A DNA stretch of 39,995 nt from Nitrospira sp. (GTDB taxonomy: Bacteria > Nitrospirota > Nitrospiria > Nitrospirales > Nitrospiraceae): assembly GCA_019636835.1 (NCBI GenBank), contig JAHBWU010000032.1, positions 1-39,995 on the forward strand, written 5' to 3'. The number at the start of each line of letters is the position of its first letter. Positions within the stretch are counted from its first letter, which is position 1. This document shows, piece after piece, positions 1 through 7,537 of the stretch. The notes under the pieces are model-generated. The model saw only the letters and a list, made by a program, of their open reading frames with translations. It searched no databases and was not told the origin of the DNA. The translations under genes were made by a program, and so were the position numbers.

Positions 1-642
1 GCTGTGGACGGGCGGGGCCGACCTTGCCGTGTACGGTCCTCAAACGCGGGCCATTGCCTGTACGGCGGCATCGCGGGCGCGGACCGGGGGGTACGCGCGG
101 CCCGCGCGCTCTTGCGCGAGGAGTTTTTCAGCGGATGGGGTGTCCGCACGATCGCAACCTCCGAGGCCCGGTATAACCCGATGTCCTACCATAACGGATC
201 GGTGTGGCCTCACGACAACGCGCTCATCGCGGCCGGTATGGCGGCATACGGCTATAAACAAGGCGCGACGAGGATTTTGGCCGGCATTTTCGACTCGAGT
301 TTGTATCTTGAACTCCATCGGTTGCCGGAATTGTTCTGTGGATTTTCACGGCGGCCAGGGGAAAGTCCCACGCTCTATCCAACGGCCTGTTCTCCGCAAG
401 CCTGGGCGGCCGGCGCCGGCTTCCTGTTGCTTCAAGCCTGTTTGGGCTTACAAATAGACGCCCCTCACCGGCTGGTGAGTTTCGTCCGTCCTGTGTTGCC
501 GCCGTTCCTTGAGCGGGTCGAGATTCGGAACCTCTCCGTCGGAACCGCGCGTCTCGACCTCGTGCTCGACCGCCATGAGAACGAAGTCGCCTTGAGAGTG
601 ACCCGCCGCGTCGGTGAAGTGGAAGTCGTGCTCACCATCTAG
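1..642 (+). CDS. Amylo-alpha-1,6-glucosidase (glycogen debranching type), C-terminal part
   Basis: The reading frame is open from base 1, so the start lies outside the window and about 213 C-terminal residues are visible. The stretch FSGWGVRT, followed by YNPMSYHNGSVWPHDNAL, is the typical active-site region of bacterial glycogen-debranching / amylo-alpha-1,6-glucosidase enzymes with an (alpha/alpha)6 barrel. A small beta-rich C-terminal tail follows. Family members hydrolyse alpha-1,6 branch points in glycogen-like glucans in the cytoplasm. The phosphofructokinase at 22023 would fit downstream use of the sugar, but the two genes are not linked. The family call is confident; the exact substrate is not visible. 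Confidence 0.85.
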   Translation, partial: AVDGRGRPCRVRSSNAGHCLYGGIAGADRGVRAARALLREEFFSGWGVRTIATSEARYNPMSYHNGSVWPHDNALIAAGMAAYGYKQGATRILAGIFDSSLYLELHRLPELFCGFSRRPGESPTLYPTACSPQAWAAGAGFLLLQACLGLQIDAPHRLVSFVRPVLPPFLERVEIRNLSVGTARLDLVLDRHENEVALRVTRRVGEVEVVLTI

Positions 643-739
643 CCAAGTACTCACCGGTAGGTTCTGAGCCTTCCCGCTCGTATCTCAGCGCTTCGAGCGG
701 ATTCAGATTCGAGGCCATCATCCACGACTTGGCGAGGGC
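632..739 (-). pseudogene. Vestige of an FtsX/MacB-type ABC permease C-terminus
   Basis: Directly after the stop of the Usp gene at 740, the same strand encodes a short open stretch containing ASNLNPLEALRYE. This resembles the conserved end of MacB/FtsX-type ABC transporter permeases (DPIEALRYE). Only about 30 codons remain, and an in-frame stop next to the Usp stop closes the frame upstream. The similarity is short, so this is a tentative remnant and not a gene. It fills the gap between the converging glucosidase and Usp genes. Confidence 0.35.
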
Positions 740-1645
740 TCATGCTCGGGCGTCTCGTACAATCAGCACCGAGCAAGGAGCATGTCGGAGCAGACTCTCG
801 GATACGCTTCCCAGATGAAGTCGTTCGCTCTTCGTCAAATCGCGAGATCCGATTGCCAGTAACTCGTCACGATTGTTTTCCACGTATTGGACGATGGTAT
901 CGATGACGTGGTCCATCTGCACCTGCGTCACGACAAGAAAACCCTCCTTGATGAAATCATTTCGCAGACTGTTGACGAACGCGGTGGCCCGCTCCATGAC
1001 CGGCTTGGTCAATTCGGCCAGTTGTGATTCGGATAGGTAGCGTGCGGCAAAGTCTGTGACGGGACTCTCTACCGCCGAGAGGATCGTGACGGTGGCTGTC
1101 TTCGGAAGAATGAAGGAGCGAAGGAATCGCGCAGCGGCACGTGACGATGCGGAGTTGTCGACTGCGAGGGCGACGTGGAGAAGTGTGTGAGTCGATCGTT
1201 TCACGACCCACACCGAACAGGGAGCGATTGAGGCAACTTGGCGCGAGATACTTCCCAGCAAGAACCCTTGGATGTCGCTCAGTCCGCGTGAGCCCATGAT
1301 GATCAAGTCCGCCTTCAAGCGACCAGCTTCTCTGCTGATGGTTTTCGCAAGTGAGCCATGGGCCAAGATGGTCCTGACTTTTGTGCGCGGTGCCGTGGCG
1401 GCTTGGCCGAGGGCCACGCGAGCCGATCGCGCTGCATCCCGGAGCAGAATACCGCCCGCCTTTTCCATGGCCGCCAGAACCCGACGCTCGCCGACGGGAT
1501 TCTTTCCAGTGAGTGCTTGAAGGGCCGGCTTGTCGACAACATGGAGCAAGGTGACCTGTTCGGGTTCTCGGCTCGCGAGGGCTTCGAGCGCCTGAATCCC
1601 CCATTGGGAATGTTCCGACCCATCGACCGCACATAAGATTCGCAT
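740..1645 (-). CDS. Universal stress protein, two tandem UspA domains
   Basis: A 301-residue cytoplasmic protein with two UspA folds. Domain 1 (about 1-150) starts MRILCAVDGSEHS and ends with the nucleotide-binding glycine loop GSRGL...GSISRQV and CSVWVV. Domain 2 (about 155-300) starts LLHVALAVDNSAS and has GSRDL...GSVSESLL then CSVLIVRD. Both keep the G-x2-G-x9-G-S/T pattern of ATP-binding Usp proteins, although GSRDL in domain 2 has lost one glycine. The start has a good ribosome site (GAGGAACTTATTC). It is one of five Usp genes in the window. Family members support survival under starvation, oxidative or energy stress, but the specific ligand is unknown. Confidence 0.9.
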   Translation of the reverse strand: MRILCAVDGSEHSQWGIQALEALASREPEQVTLLHVVDKPALQALTGKNPVGERRVLAAMEKAGGILLRDAARSARVALGQAATAPRTKVRTILAHGSLAKTISREAGRLKADLIIMGSRGLSDIQGFLLGSISRQVASIAPCSVWVVKRSTHTLLHVALAVDNSASSRAAARFLRSFILPKTATVTILSAVESPVTDFAARYLSESQLAELTKPVMERATAFVNSLRNDFIKEGFLVVTQVQMDHVIDTIVQYVENNRDELLAIGSRDLTKSERLHLGSVSESLLRHAPCSVLIVRDARA

Positions 1646-1976
1646 GAATAAGTTCCTCAGCAGTGGCTGCCGACTCGGGAGAAAGTTCCGGGTATCAGTT
1701 CTGCATTGGATGTGCCTGTGGCGTGGAGAGTCAGAGAAGAAGAACCGGTCAGCTTCCGAAGAGTTACGAGCGTGCCCTGTGTTGTGATCCGATGGAATGT
1801 TGCGGCGTTTTGCAGCAGGGGTAGATGACCCGCTGTGGTGATTAGCGCCAGTGAACGGATATGCCCTCGTTTGAAATACCCCTCAGGCCGCCGAGGCACG
1901 ACAAATTGTCTCGGCAGGGAAATGACCGGCTATGGAGAGTATCCATCGAAGGGTTAGGAGACTGAAAGGAGGGAAG
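1646..1976. other. Divergent intergenic region between Usp and CBS genes
   Basis: About 330 bases separate the minus-strand Usp start (1645) from the plus-strand CBS start (1977). I see no protein of recognisable family, no strong hairpin and no clear -35/-10 pair. The region must hold the promoters of both divergent genes. A minus-strand open frame at 1657-1899 has no recognisable content. Confidence 0.5.
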
Positions 1977-2420
1977 ATGAAAACAACAAAGAGGTCCAAG
2001 GGGGTCAAGGTCAAAGACTTTGATTCCATGACCGTCAGTCAGGTGATGGAGAAAGATGTCCAATCCGTCCCGCTGACGATGAAAGGAGACATGATTGCTG
2101 CGCTCTTGATCGAAGGATTCGGGGCCGTTCCGGTCGTGGAGAAAGGGAGGAAATTGGCCGGCATCGTCAGCGAGCACGATTTACTCGAGGCGATTGACGA
2201 CCGTCAACACCTCGATGCCGTCGCGGCAAAGAACATCATGACTTCCAATCCTTATTCGGTAAGGGCGGAAACGACGCTCGGAACGCTGGTCCATGTGCTG
2301 CGCGCGAGCGATCTCGTTCGTGTTCCTGTCGTGGATGCCAAGGATAAACTGATCGGAATTGTCGCGAGGCGCGATGTCTTGCGAACCTATCTTGCCACCG
2401 GGGGAAAACGAGAACGGTGA
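1977..2420 (+). CDS. CBS-domain pair protein
   Basis: A 147-residue protein made almost entirely of two CBS domains. The first begins around MTVSQVMEKDVQSVP and ends with GIVSEHDLLEA. The second begins with AAKNIMTSNPYSV and ends with GIVARRDVLRTYL. I chose the ATG at 1977 because it follows an AGGAGG site; an in-frame ATG at 1932 would add 15 Arg-rich residues without a ribosome site. Stand-alone CBS pairs bind adenine nucleotides and act as energy sensors. Divergent orientation with the Usp gene suggests a joint stress role, which is inference. Confidence 0.85.
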   Translation: MKTTKRSKGVKVKDFDSMTVSQVMEKDVQSVPLTMKGDMIAALLIEGFGAVPVVEKGRKLAGIVSEHDLLEAIDDRQHLDAVAAKNIMTSNPYSVRAETTLGTLVHVLRASDLVRVPVVDAKDKLIGIVARRDVLRTYLATGGKRER

Positions 2421-2554
2421 GGAGCTTATGAAAAAACCGACTAGGGGATGAGATGTTAAAGCAGTTCAACACCCTCAAGGCTGATGTCGGGGTAGCGCAG
2501 TCACTAACCTCTTAATCCTTCGGCAGAAGCTCGCGGTCCTCCATGGTGACGCAG

Positions 2555-2973
2555 TCACCTCCTAAGCATGCGCCTGGCCTCGGCGATCTCAGGGCGCGGG
2601 CTGTCGGCGTGCTCGGTCAACTCAAGCAGCCGTTTCGAATGGTAGATTGCCTTCTGCTCATGGCTTGCTCGCTTGGCACTTTGAGCCGCTCCCGCAATAG
2701 CGTGATATCGATTCGGCTGCTGCTCAAGAACTTTTTCGAATTCAGCAAGCGCATCGGCCGGCTTGCCATCACGTTCAAGTGCCGTCGCCAACATCTCTCG
2801 CGCCGGAACGATCGGCCCAGGCGTGACGACACTTTTCGCAACCGCATCCTCACGATCCGCTGCTCGGCGCAGCATTGCAATACCCTCATCGCGCTTGTTT
2901 TCCGCAAAAGCCGTGAGCCCGCGTACGACCTCGATCTGAATGTCGATCTGATCGGCCCAGTAAACTTGAATAT
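2555..2973 (-). pseudogene. C-terminal fragment of a tetratricopeptide-repeat protein
   Basis: The minus strand encodes about 140 residues including GPIVPAREMLATALERDGKP and DALAEFEKVLEQQPNRY, a TPR unit typical of the last quarter of much longer TPR proteins. The frame continues upstream without a start through VYWADQIDIQIEVVRGLTAF and then runs into the palindrome at 2975-2994, where similarity stops. An internal ATG at 2875 could start only a 106-residue piece. The gene therefore lacks its N-terminal part, and the break coincides with the REP-like repeat. Confidence 0.65.
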
Positions 2974-2974
2974 T

Positions 2975-2994
2975 CCCCGTAGCTTGCTACGGGG
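2975..2994. repeat. REP-like palindrome, copy 1
   Basis: A perfect inverted repeat with 9-base arms CCCCGTAGC and GCTACGGGG around a TT centre. It lies at the exact point where the TPR coding similarity ends. A second copy with a compensatory stem change is 65 bases downstream. The design (short GC-rich hairpin containing GTAG, several copies) resembles REP sequences that are moved by RAYT transposases; no such transposase is in the window. Confidence 0.7.
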
Positions 2995-3039
2995 TTCGCC
3001 TCTGCATCCGAGAGGTCTGCGAAATTGAGTTCTGTGATA

Positions 3040-3059
3040 CCCCGCAGCTTGCTGCGGGG
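3040..3059. repeat. REP-like palindrome, copy 2
   Basis: Same architecture as the copy at 2975: arms CCCCGCAGC and GCTGCGGGG with a TT centre. Compared with copy 1, one stem pair is changed from T-A to C-G on both sides, so pairing is retained. Flanks differ between the two copies. Confidence 0.7.
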
Positions 3060-3277
3060 AGCTTCATTTAAAAGAGCGATTGCGCACTCGGCGCCTTAGG
3101 GAATCCCGCTCAGAGCAAAATCAAGACAAAAAGAATCAACCTTCCTTAAATAGCCATTCTTATAACCATGCTTGTTTTCATGAGTCCAATGCGCTTGGCG
3201 TGCCGAGATAAGCGAACAACTCGATTTTGGCACATAAAGTGCTTTCGCCGATATGAGACGAGGAAGCGAGGTGACTC

Positions 3278-3490
3278 ATGGATGAGGCAGGTATCGTTGA
3301 TCGTGTCCGGTCCGTGCTGGAAGAACGTGGCACAGCCTGTTCGTTGGACGACGTCACGCAGCTCTGTCCAGACTTGACCTGGAATCAAGTGTTCTTAGCC
3401 ATCGACTTTTTAAGTCGGACAGGCCAAGCCGATGTCACCTTGGATCCTAGACGGGTTTATTGGGTCCAAACCCGCCGCTCAGCCGCATGA
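3278..3490 (+). CDS. Small conserved hypothetical protein, possible winged-helix fold
   Basis: A 70-residue protein starting at an ATG behind GAGGTGACTC. The sequence has a regular pattern: helix (IVDRVRSVLEERG), helix (LDDVTQLCPDLTWNQVFLA), helix (IDFLSRTGQ) and a terminal hairpin (ADVTLDPRRVYWVQ). This resembles a minimal winged helix, with TWNQVFLAIDFLSRTG in the position of a recognition helix. I know no experimentally described function. It stands alone, flanked by noncoding sequence on both sides. A DNA-binding role is inference from the pattern only. Confidence 0.6.
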   Translation: MDEAGIVDRVRSVLEERGTACSLDDVTQLCPDLTWNQVFLAIDFLSRTGQADVTLDPRRVYWVQTRRSAA

Positions 3491-3934
3491 GAGCATGCCG
3501 ATATCTCAGTCTCGGCCACTGCGATGCATGCTTCCCCAGTCCTTCAAGAACGGTTTCACCGGGCGCAGACTTCCGATACCACCGACACCGGCCCTCCTTT
3601 ACCTTGGACGCATTTTGATACCTGATGATTACCTGTTTCAGTCAGTCAGTCGGCTCCATTCACGGTATAATTTTGTAATTCCTTTGTTGCCTCGTGATGG
3701 TCAGTGCGGTCCTCTCATTTGGGCTGATGCTCTGGTTCGTAGTGTCGGAAATGAAGGAGGGATGAGGTAAGCCGACCGTGTTCAGCATCTGTATGCTCGG
3801 CTAACCTAGTTATATGCAGCCATCAAGACGAGATTCAAACACTCATGTCGTGTGTGTGATAGCATGGTTCTAGATGAAACGTGTCAAGGATTAGAGGGAT
3901 GCCTATGTTTCAACTGGTAGAGAAGGAGGCACGT
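3491..3934 (+). other. Long intergenic region upstream of Usp
   Basis: About 440 bases with no recognisable protein. It holds a direct CAGT repeat (CAGTCAGTCAGTCGG near 3640-3655) and a TATAAT hexamer near 3665 without a convincing -35 box. The open frame at 3432-3770 overlaps the upstream gene and looks non-coding. Promoter activity for the Usp gene at 3935 is likely somewhere here. Confidence 0.4.
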
Positions 3935-4432
3935 ATGTCGGCCGCTGGGCGAATTCTTCTGGCTGTGGACGGGTCCGAAAACTCCCATCGCGTTGTCCAG
4001 TATGTTGGATCTCTGCTGAGCCGAACACCTGACGCCGTCATCACCCTCTTTCATGTGCTCAAGCCCATGCCGCGAAGGTTACTGGAACATGGTGGATCGG
4101 AGAATCCAGCGGTCGAGGGGCAATTGAGCGTGCAGTTGCGCAATGAGCAGGAAGCCTGGATTCAGAAGGAACGGGAATCCGAGAGTCATGTCCTGAAGCA
4201 GGCGTGTGAGACGCTGACACAATCTGGGTTCGACATGAGCCGCGTGACGGTGAAGTATGGTCATGACGACAACATTGCCAGAAATATCCTCGAAGAGGCC
4301 CGAAACGGGCATCACGATACCATCGCCGTGGGACGGCAGGGGATATCGCGGATCAAACAGCTCTTCGGTGGCGGCACGACCGACCACCTACTGCACGCCG
4401 CCAAGGGATTTGCGATCTGGGTGGTGGCATGA
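3935..4432 (+). CDS. Universal stress protein, single UspA domain
   Basis: A 165-residue one-domain Usp. It opens with GRILLAVDGSENSHRVVQYV and ends with the nucleotide loop GRQGISRIKQLFGGGTTDHL followed by AIWVVA. A charged helical insert lies around residues 65-95. The ATG at 3935 is preferred because AAGGAGG sits just upstream; in-frame starts at 3899 and 3905 lack good sites. The loop has GGG-T-T in place of the usual LGS-V/T, so nucleotide binding may be altered. It precedes NDH-2 by 121 bases on the same strand. Confidence 0.88.
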   Translation: MSAAGRILLAVDGSENSHRVVQYVGSLLSRTPDAVITLFHVLKPMPRRLLEHGGSENPAVEGQLSVQLRNEQEAWIQKERESESHVLKQACETLTQSGFDMSRVTVKYGHDDNIARNILEEARNGHHDTIAVGRQGISRIKQLFGGGTTDHLLHAAKGFAIWVVA

Positions 4433-4553
4433 CAAGGGGTGGAGACTCGTACTTTCTGCAATACCTTCAAGGGCCCTCACTTCTCGATCCTCGACTTCTA
4501 GCCTCTCAGCTTCATACTCCTCGGAACATGTTCGCTCTCGCTGAGGAGTCAAA

Positions 4554-5864
4554 GTGACCGGCAAGCCACGCGTCGTGATTCTGGGCGGGGGGTTCGGCGG
4601 GATGTATGCTGCGTTGGAATTCGAACGCGCACTGGCGCGGGGAGCCGACGTGGACGTCACCCTCGTCAACCGGGACAACTTTTTCCTCTTCACCCCGATG
4701 CTGCACGAAGTCGCCGCGAGCGACCTCGATAGCACCAATATCGTCAGCCCGATCCGCAAGCTGTTGCGTCGGGTGACGTTCTTTCATGGCGATATCGAAG
4801 CCATCGATCTCGTGCAGAAACGAGTCGGCCTGTCACATGGGCACGAGCAACATTGCCATGCGCTGCCGTACGATCACCTGGTGCTGGCCCTCGGGTCCAC
4901 CACGAATTTCTTCGATATCCCCGGCTTGGCCGACCGCGCGTTCACCATGAAATCGCTGAGCGACGCGATGGTGCTGCGCAACCATCTCATTGCGAACTTG
5001 GAGGAGGCCGACTTTGAGTGTGGGGGGACACTGCGTGCGTCCTTGCTGAATTTCGTCGTGGCCGGTGGCGGATTCGCCGGAGTCGAAACCATCGCGGCCA
5101 TGAATGACTTTCTCCGGGAGGCCGTGCGGTTCTTTCCCCATCTGCGGGCCGACATGCTGCGGATCATTCTGGTCAGTGCGGGAAAAATCATTTTGCCGGA
5201 ACTCGGGGAAAAGCTCGGGGCCTACGCACAGCGAAAGCTCATGGAGCAGCACGTGGAACTCCATGCGCACTGTAAAGTCACCGCCGTGACGGACCGCGAC
5301 GTCACGCTCAGCGATGGGACGACGATCACGACGAATACGTTGGTCTGGACGGCCGGCGTCAGCCCGCACCCTCTCTTGGACACACTGCCCTGCCCGAAAG
5401 CGAAAGGCCGGGTTCTCGTCAACGAGTACCTGGAAGTGCCCGGGTGGTCGGGCCTCTGGGCCTTCGGCGACTGTGCGCTCGTGCCGGATCCGAAGACTGG
5501 GGCATCCCACCCCCCGACCGCGCAACACGCCCTGCGGGAAGGGAGGGTGGCCGCGCAGAATATCCTGGCCACCGTGCGCGGCGACCGGCTGAAACCATTC
5601 CGCTACTCGACGCTCGGGCTCCTGGCTCCCATCGGGAAACGGACCGGCGTCGCGAACATTCTCGGGGTGAACTTCTCCGGCTTCATTGCCTGGTGGCTGT
5701 GGCGGACGATTTACTTGCTGAAACTGCCGCGATTCGAAAAGAAAATCCTCGTGGCCTTGGACTGGACCCTGGATGTGCTGTTTTCGAAAGATCTGGTCCA
5801 CTTCCGAACGACGCGCCCTCGTACCCTCCCGCTTCCGGCTGCAGAATTGAAGAAATCCGCCTGA
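4554..5864 (+). CDS. ndh: Type II NADH:quinone oxidoreductase (NDH-2)
   Basis: A 436-residue flavoprotein of normal family length. It starts with GTG behind TGAGGAG. The FAD-binding motif GGGFGG is at residues 11-16, the second dinucleotide (NADH) motif GGGFAGVE at 171-178, and the second FAD contact AFGDCALVPD near 305-315. The C-terminal region with WWLWRTIYLLKLP is the membrane-binding segment. The enzyme passes electrons from NADH to quinone at the cytoplasmic face without pumping protons. The preceding Usp gene suggests co-expression under stress, but there is a 121-base gap. Confidence 0.9.
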   Translation: MTGKPRVVILGGGFGGMYAALEFERALARGADVDVTLVNRDNFFLFTPMLHEVAASDLDSTNIVSPIRKLLRRVTFFHGDIEAIDLVQKRVGLSHGHEQHCHALPYDHLVLALGSTTNFFDIPGLADRAFTMKSLSDAMVLRNHLIANLEEADFECGGTLRASLLNFVVAGGGFAGVETIAAMNDFLREAVRFFPHLRADMLRIILVSAGKIILPELGEKLGAYAQRKLMEQHVELHAHCKVTAVTDRDVTLSDGTTITTNTLVWTAGVSPHPLLDTLPCPKAKGRVLVNEYLEVPGWSGLWAFGDCALVPDPKTGASHPPTAQHALREGRVAAQNILATVRGDRLKPFRYSTLGLLAPIGKRTGVANILGVNFSGFIAWWLWRTIYLLKLPRFEKKILVALDWTLDVLFSKDLVHFRTTRPRTLPLPAAELKKSA

Positions 5865-6037
5865 ATCCCTCACGCCTCGCATCATCAACCGCTGACCAGA
5901 CTTCGGACTAGAAGCAACTGAGGACGAAGCCTCGCCGGGCCTCCACCATGTCCCTTGCGCCATGACGGGGTACTCCGTTATATAGAGAGGAATCCGTAGC
6001 AGCTGGCCACTCGTTGTGTCGAAGGAGGATGATACGT

Positions 6038-6457
6038 ATGAACAGGATGTCGATTGGAATTGTACTTATGAGTTTCATCTACCTATTGGGAGCGGCTGGT
6101 TGTGCCTCGGACCAGACTGCGAGTCAGCCGACATCAGTAGAACCATCCGCCTCACCGGCAACGACTGAGGCCGTCTCCGTTGGGCCGTCAGATTCCCTGA
6201 AGGCGTGCCTCGCCAAGATCTCCAGCGATTCCAGCGATGGGGCGAGGATGGTCGCCGAACAAAGTTGTCAGGATAATGAAAAGCTTCATCAAGGCGTGGT
6301 CGGGACAGCCATCGCGAAAAGCGGCAATCGTGCATCCGCCGGGACGCAGGGTGATTCGCTTGATGCCTGCATGGCGCGTATCCCCACAGATGCTACGGCA
6401 GGCCAGCAAATGTTGGCGGAAGAAAGCTGTAAGCGAGATCAGTTGATGCATCGCTGA
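6038..6457 (+). CDS. Putative lipoprotein with two Cys-containing repeats
   Basis: A 139-residue exported protein. The ATG at 6038 follows AAGGAGG at good spacing; the signal segment MSIGIVLMSFIYLLGAAGC ends in a lipobox-like Cys (imperfect, Ala at -3). A Ser/Thr/Pro/Ala linker follows. Then the protein contains two homologous units: DSLKACLAKISSDSSDGARM with VAEQSCQDNEKLHQ, and DSLDACMARIPTDATAGQQM with LAEESCKRDQLMHR. Each has two Cys about 20 residues apart, suggesting a small disulfide-stapled helical hairpin. Function is unknown. Confidence 0.7.
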   Translation: MNRMSIGIVLMSFIYLLGAAGCASDQTASQPTSVEPSASPATTEAVSVGPSDSLKACLAKISSDSSDGARMVAEQSCQDNEKLHQGVVGTAIAKSGNRASAGTQGDSLDACMARIPTDATAGQQMLAEESCKRDQLMHR

Positions 6458-6621
6458 GACGACACGGGACGTGTGTCTCCTTATCCGCTCTCCCCACAGA
6501 GCATGTGAACGACCGACTCCGCCGGCAATTCAAACAGCAGCGCAGCCTTCCGGCAGCCTGTCATAAGGGCTGATTGAGGGCCCAGAGTGGGTACTTGCTG
6601 GAGCATTGTCGAGGAGAGGAG

Positions 6622-6687
6622 ATGGACGTCGATCCAACCTCAGCCTTGTCCACAGAGCTTATGAGTGTCGATAAACGTCAGAAATGA
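6622..6687 (+). other. Very short open frame with a strong ribosome site (doubtful gene)
   Basis: In the 255-base gap between the lipoprotein and the HPF gene there is an ATG behind GAGGAGAGGAG that opens a 21-codon frame ending in TGA. The peptide is polar and has no family. It could be a micro-peptide or the leftover start of a lost gene. Nothing else is seen in the gap. Confidence 0.2.
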
Positions 6688-6712
6688 GAACTTCGGACTT
6701 TCCCACTATGAC

Positions 6713-7264
6713 CTACAATGCCTTTGCTATCGGCGAGGGGAGAGTGACGACCGTTGCTTGTGGGCCTTTCTTCCCGTCCTCCAAACCGAAGACGACTTCA
6801 GTGCCGTCTTCGAGTCGCTTGAACGTCAGTCCCTGCAGGGCGTTCGCATGGAAATATACTTCGCCGCCCCCTTCTTTGAGGATGAAGCCGTAGCGCCCTT
6901 TAGGGAACAGTTTACTGATCACACCGCGATGAGGTGGCACCGAAGACAGGCGTACTTCCGTCTTGGCGCGTTTGTCACGATATTTACGAAGTTCGATCCC
7001 GACTGCGTCAAACGCGGCGCGGATCGCTTCCTCGAAAGTCTTGTTTTCCTTTCTGGCCGTCAAGGTGTGGCGCCCCGATAGGGTGACGACGACGAGCGCC
7101 TCCGCGACGTTCGCGAGTTTCTTGTGATGGCGGTTCTTGGTCAACGTAACGCGGCCGTGGATCAGGTTTTCGTGCTTCTGCATTAAGCTACCCATGCGGA
7201 ATTCGATCTCGGCCTTCCATCGGGGAGTCATGGCGACATTGCGGCTTTCGATTTCAAGCTTCAT
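6713..7264 (-). CDS. Ribosome hibernation factor (HPF/RaiA-like) fused to a cold-shock domain
   Basis: A 183-residue protein. Residues 1-110 form an S30AE/HPF-type domain (MKLEIESRNVAMTP, ALVVVTLSGRHTLTARKE, FEEAIRAAFDAVGIEL). Residues about 120-183 are a cold-shock OB fold (GVISKLFPKGRYGFILKEG, then EVYFHANALQG), with RNP1-like YGFI and RNP2-like VYFH. HPF proteins bind the 30S subunit and block the mRNA/tRNA sites in stationary phase; a cold-shock domain would add RNA binding. The start at 7264 follows GTGGAGG; an upstream in-frame ATG is less likely. The fused architecture is the notable feature. Confidence 0.85.
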   Translation of the reverse strand: MKLEIESRNVAMTPRWKAEIEFRMGSLMQKHENLIHGRVTLTKNRHHKKLANVAEALVVVTLSGRHTLTARKENKTFEEAIRAAFDAVGIELRKYRDKRAKTEVRLSSVPPHRGVISKLFPKGRYGFILKEGGGEVYFHANALQGLTFKRLEDGTEVVFGLEDGKKGPQATVVTLPSPIAKAL

Positions 7265-7537
7265 GGGGCCTCCACTTCTAGACGGTTCTGTCCATTTTAC
7301 CAACCGGAGGTCGCAAGCGATATGCCCACTTGGAAAAGATGCCCTGAAGATTCACACCGCAATGTTTCAGGGCTTCTGTGACCCCCACTCCAAAGCATTC
7401 TTGTGGATGTGATGCTTTTCTCCACAGTGAAATATTTGCAAGTGGAGCCCGATGCATCACTTATTGAAGGGTGAGGCGTAATGGCGAATAGGAGCCTGAA
7501 GGAACGTCAGTGGAACATGTTTTGCGAGACATGAGGT

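Noticed and set aside
1657..1899. Minus-strand open frame of 80 codons upstream of the first Usp gene
   Set aside because: No recognisable family and no ribosome site; it lies in a divergent promoter region.
2975..3059. CRISPR repeat pair
   Set aside because: Only two palindromes with 45 bases between and different flanks; no array or cas gene is present.
3432..3770. Plus-strand open frame of 112 codons overlapping the small gene at 3278
   Set aside because: Composition is proline/arginine-rich without domain similarity, and it overlaps a better supported gene in another frame.
4833..5963. Long minus-strand open frame (376 codons) opposite NDH-2
   Set aside because: It is the antisense of a confident flavoprotein gene; its low-complexity Gly/Arg/Gln content is typical of GC-rich antisense frames.
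6622..6687. 21-codon gene with strong ribosome site as a confident small protein
   Set aside because: Polar sequence without structure or conserved feature; kept only as a doubtful note.
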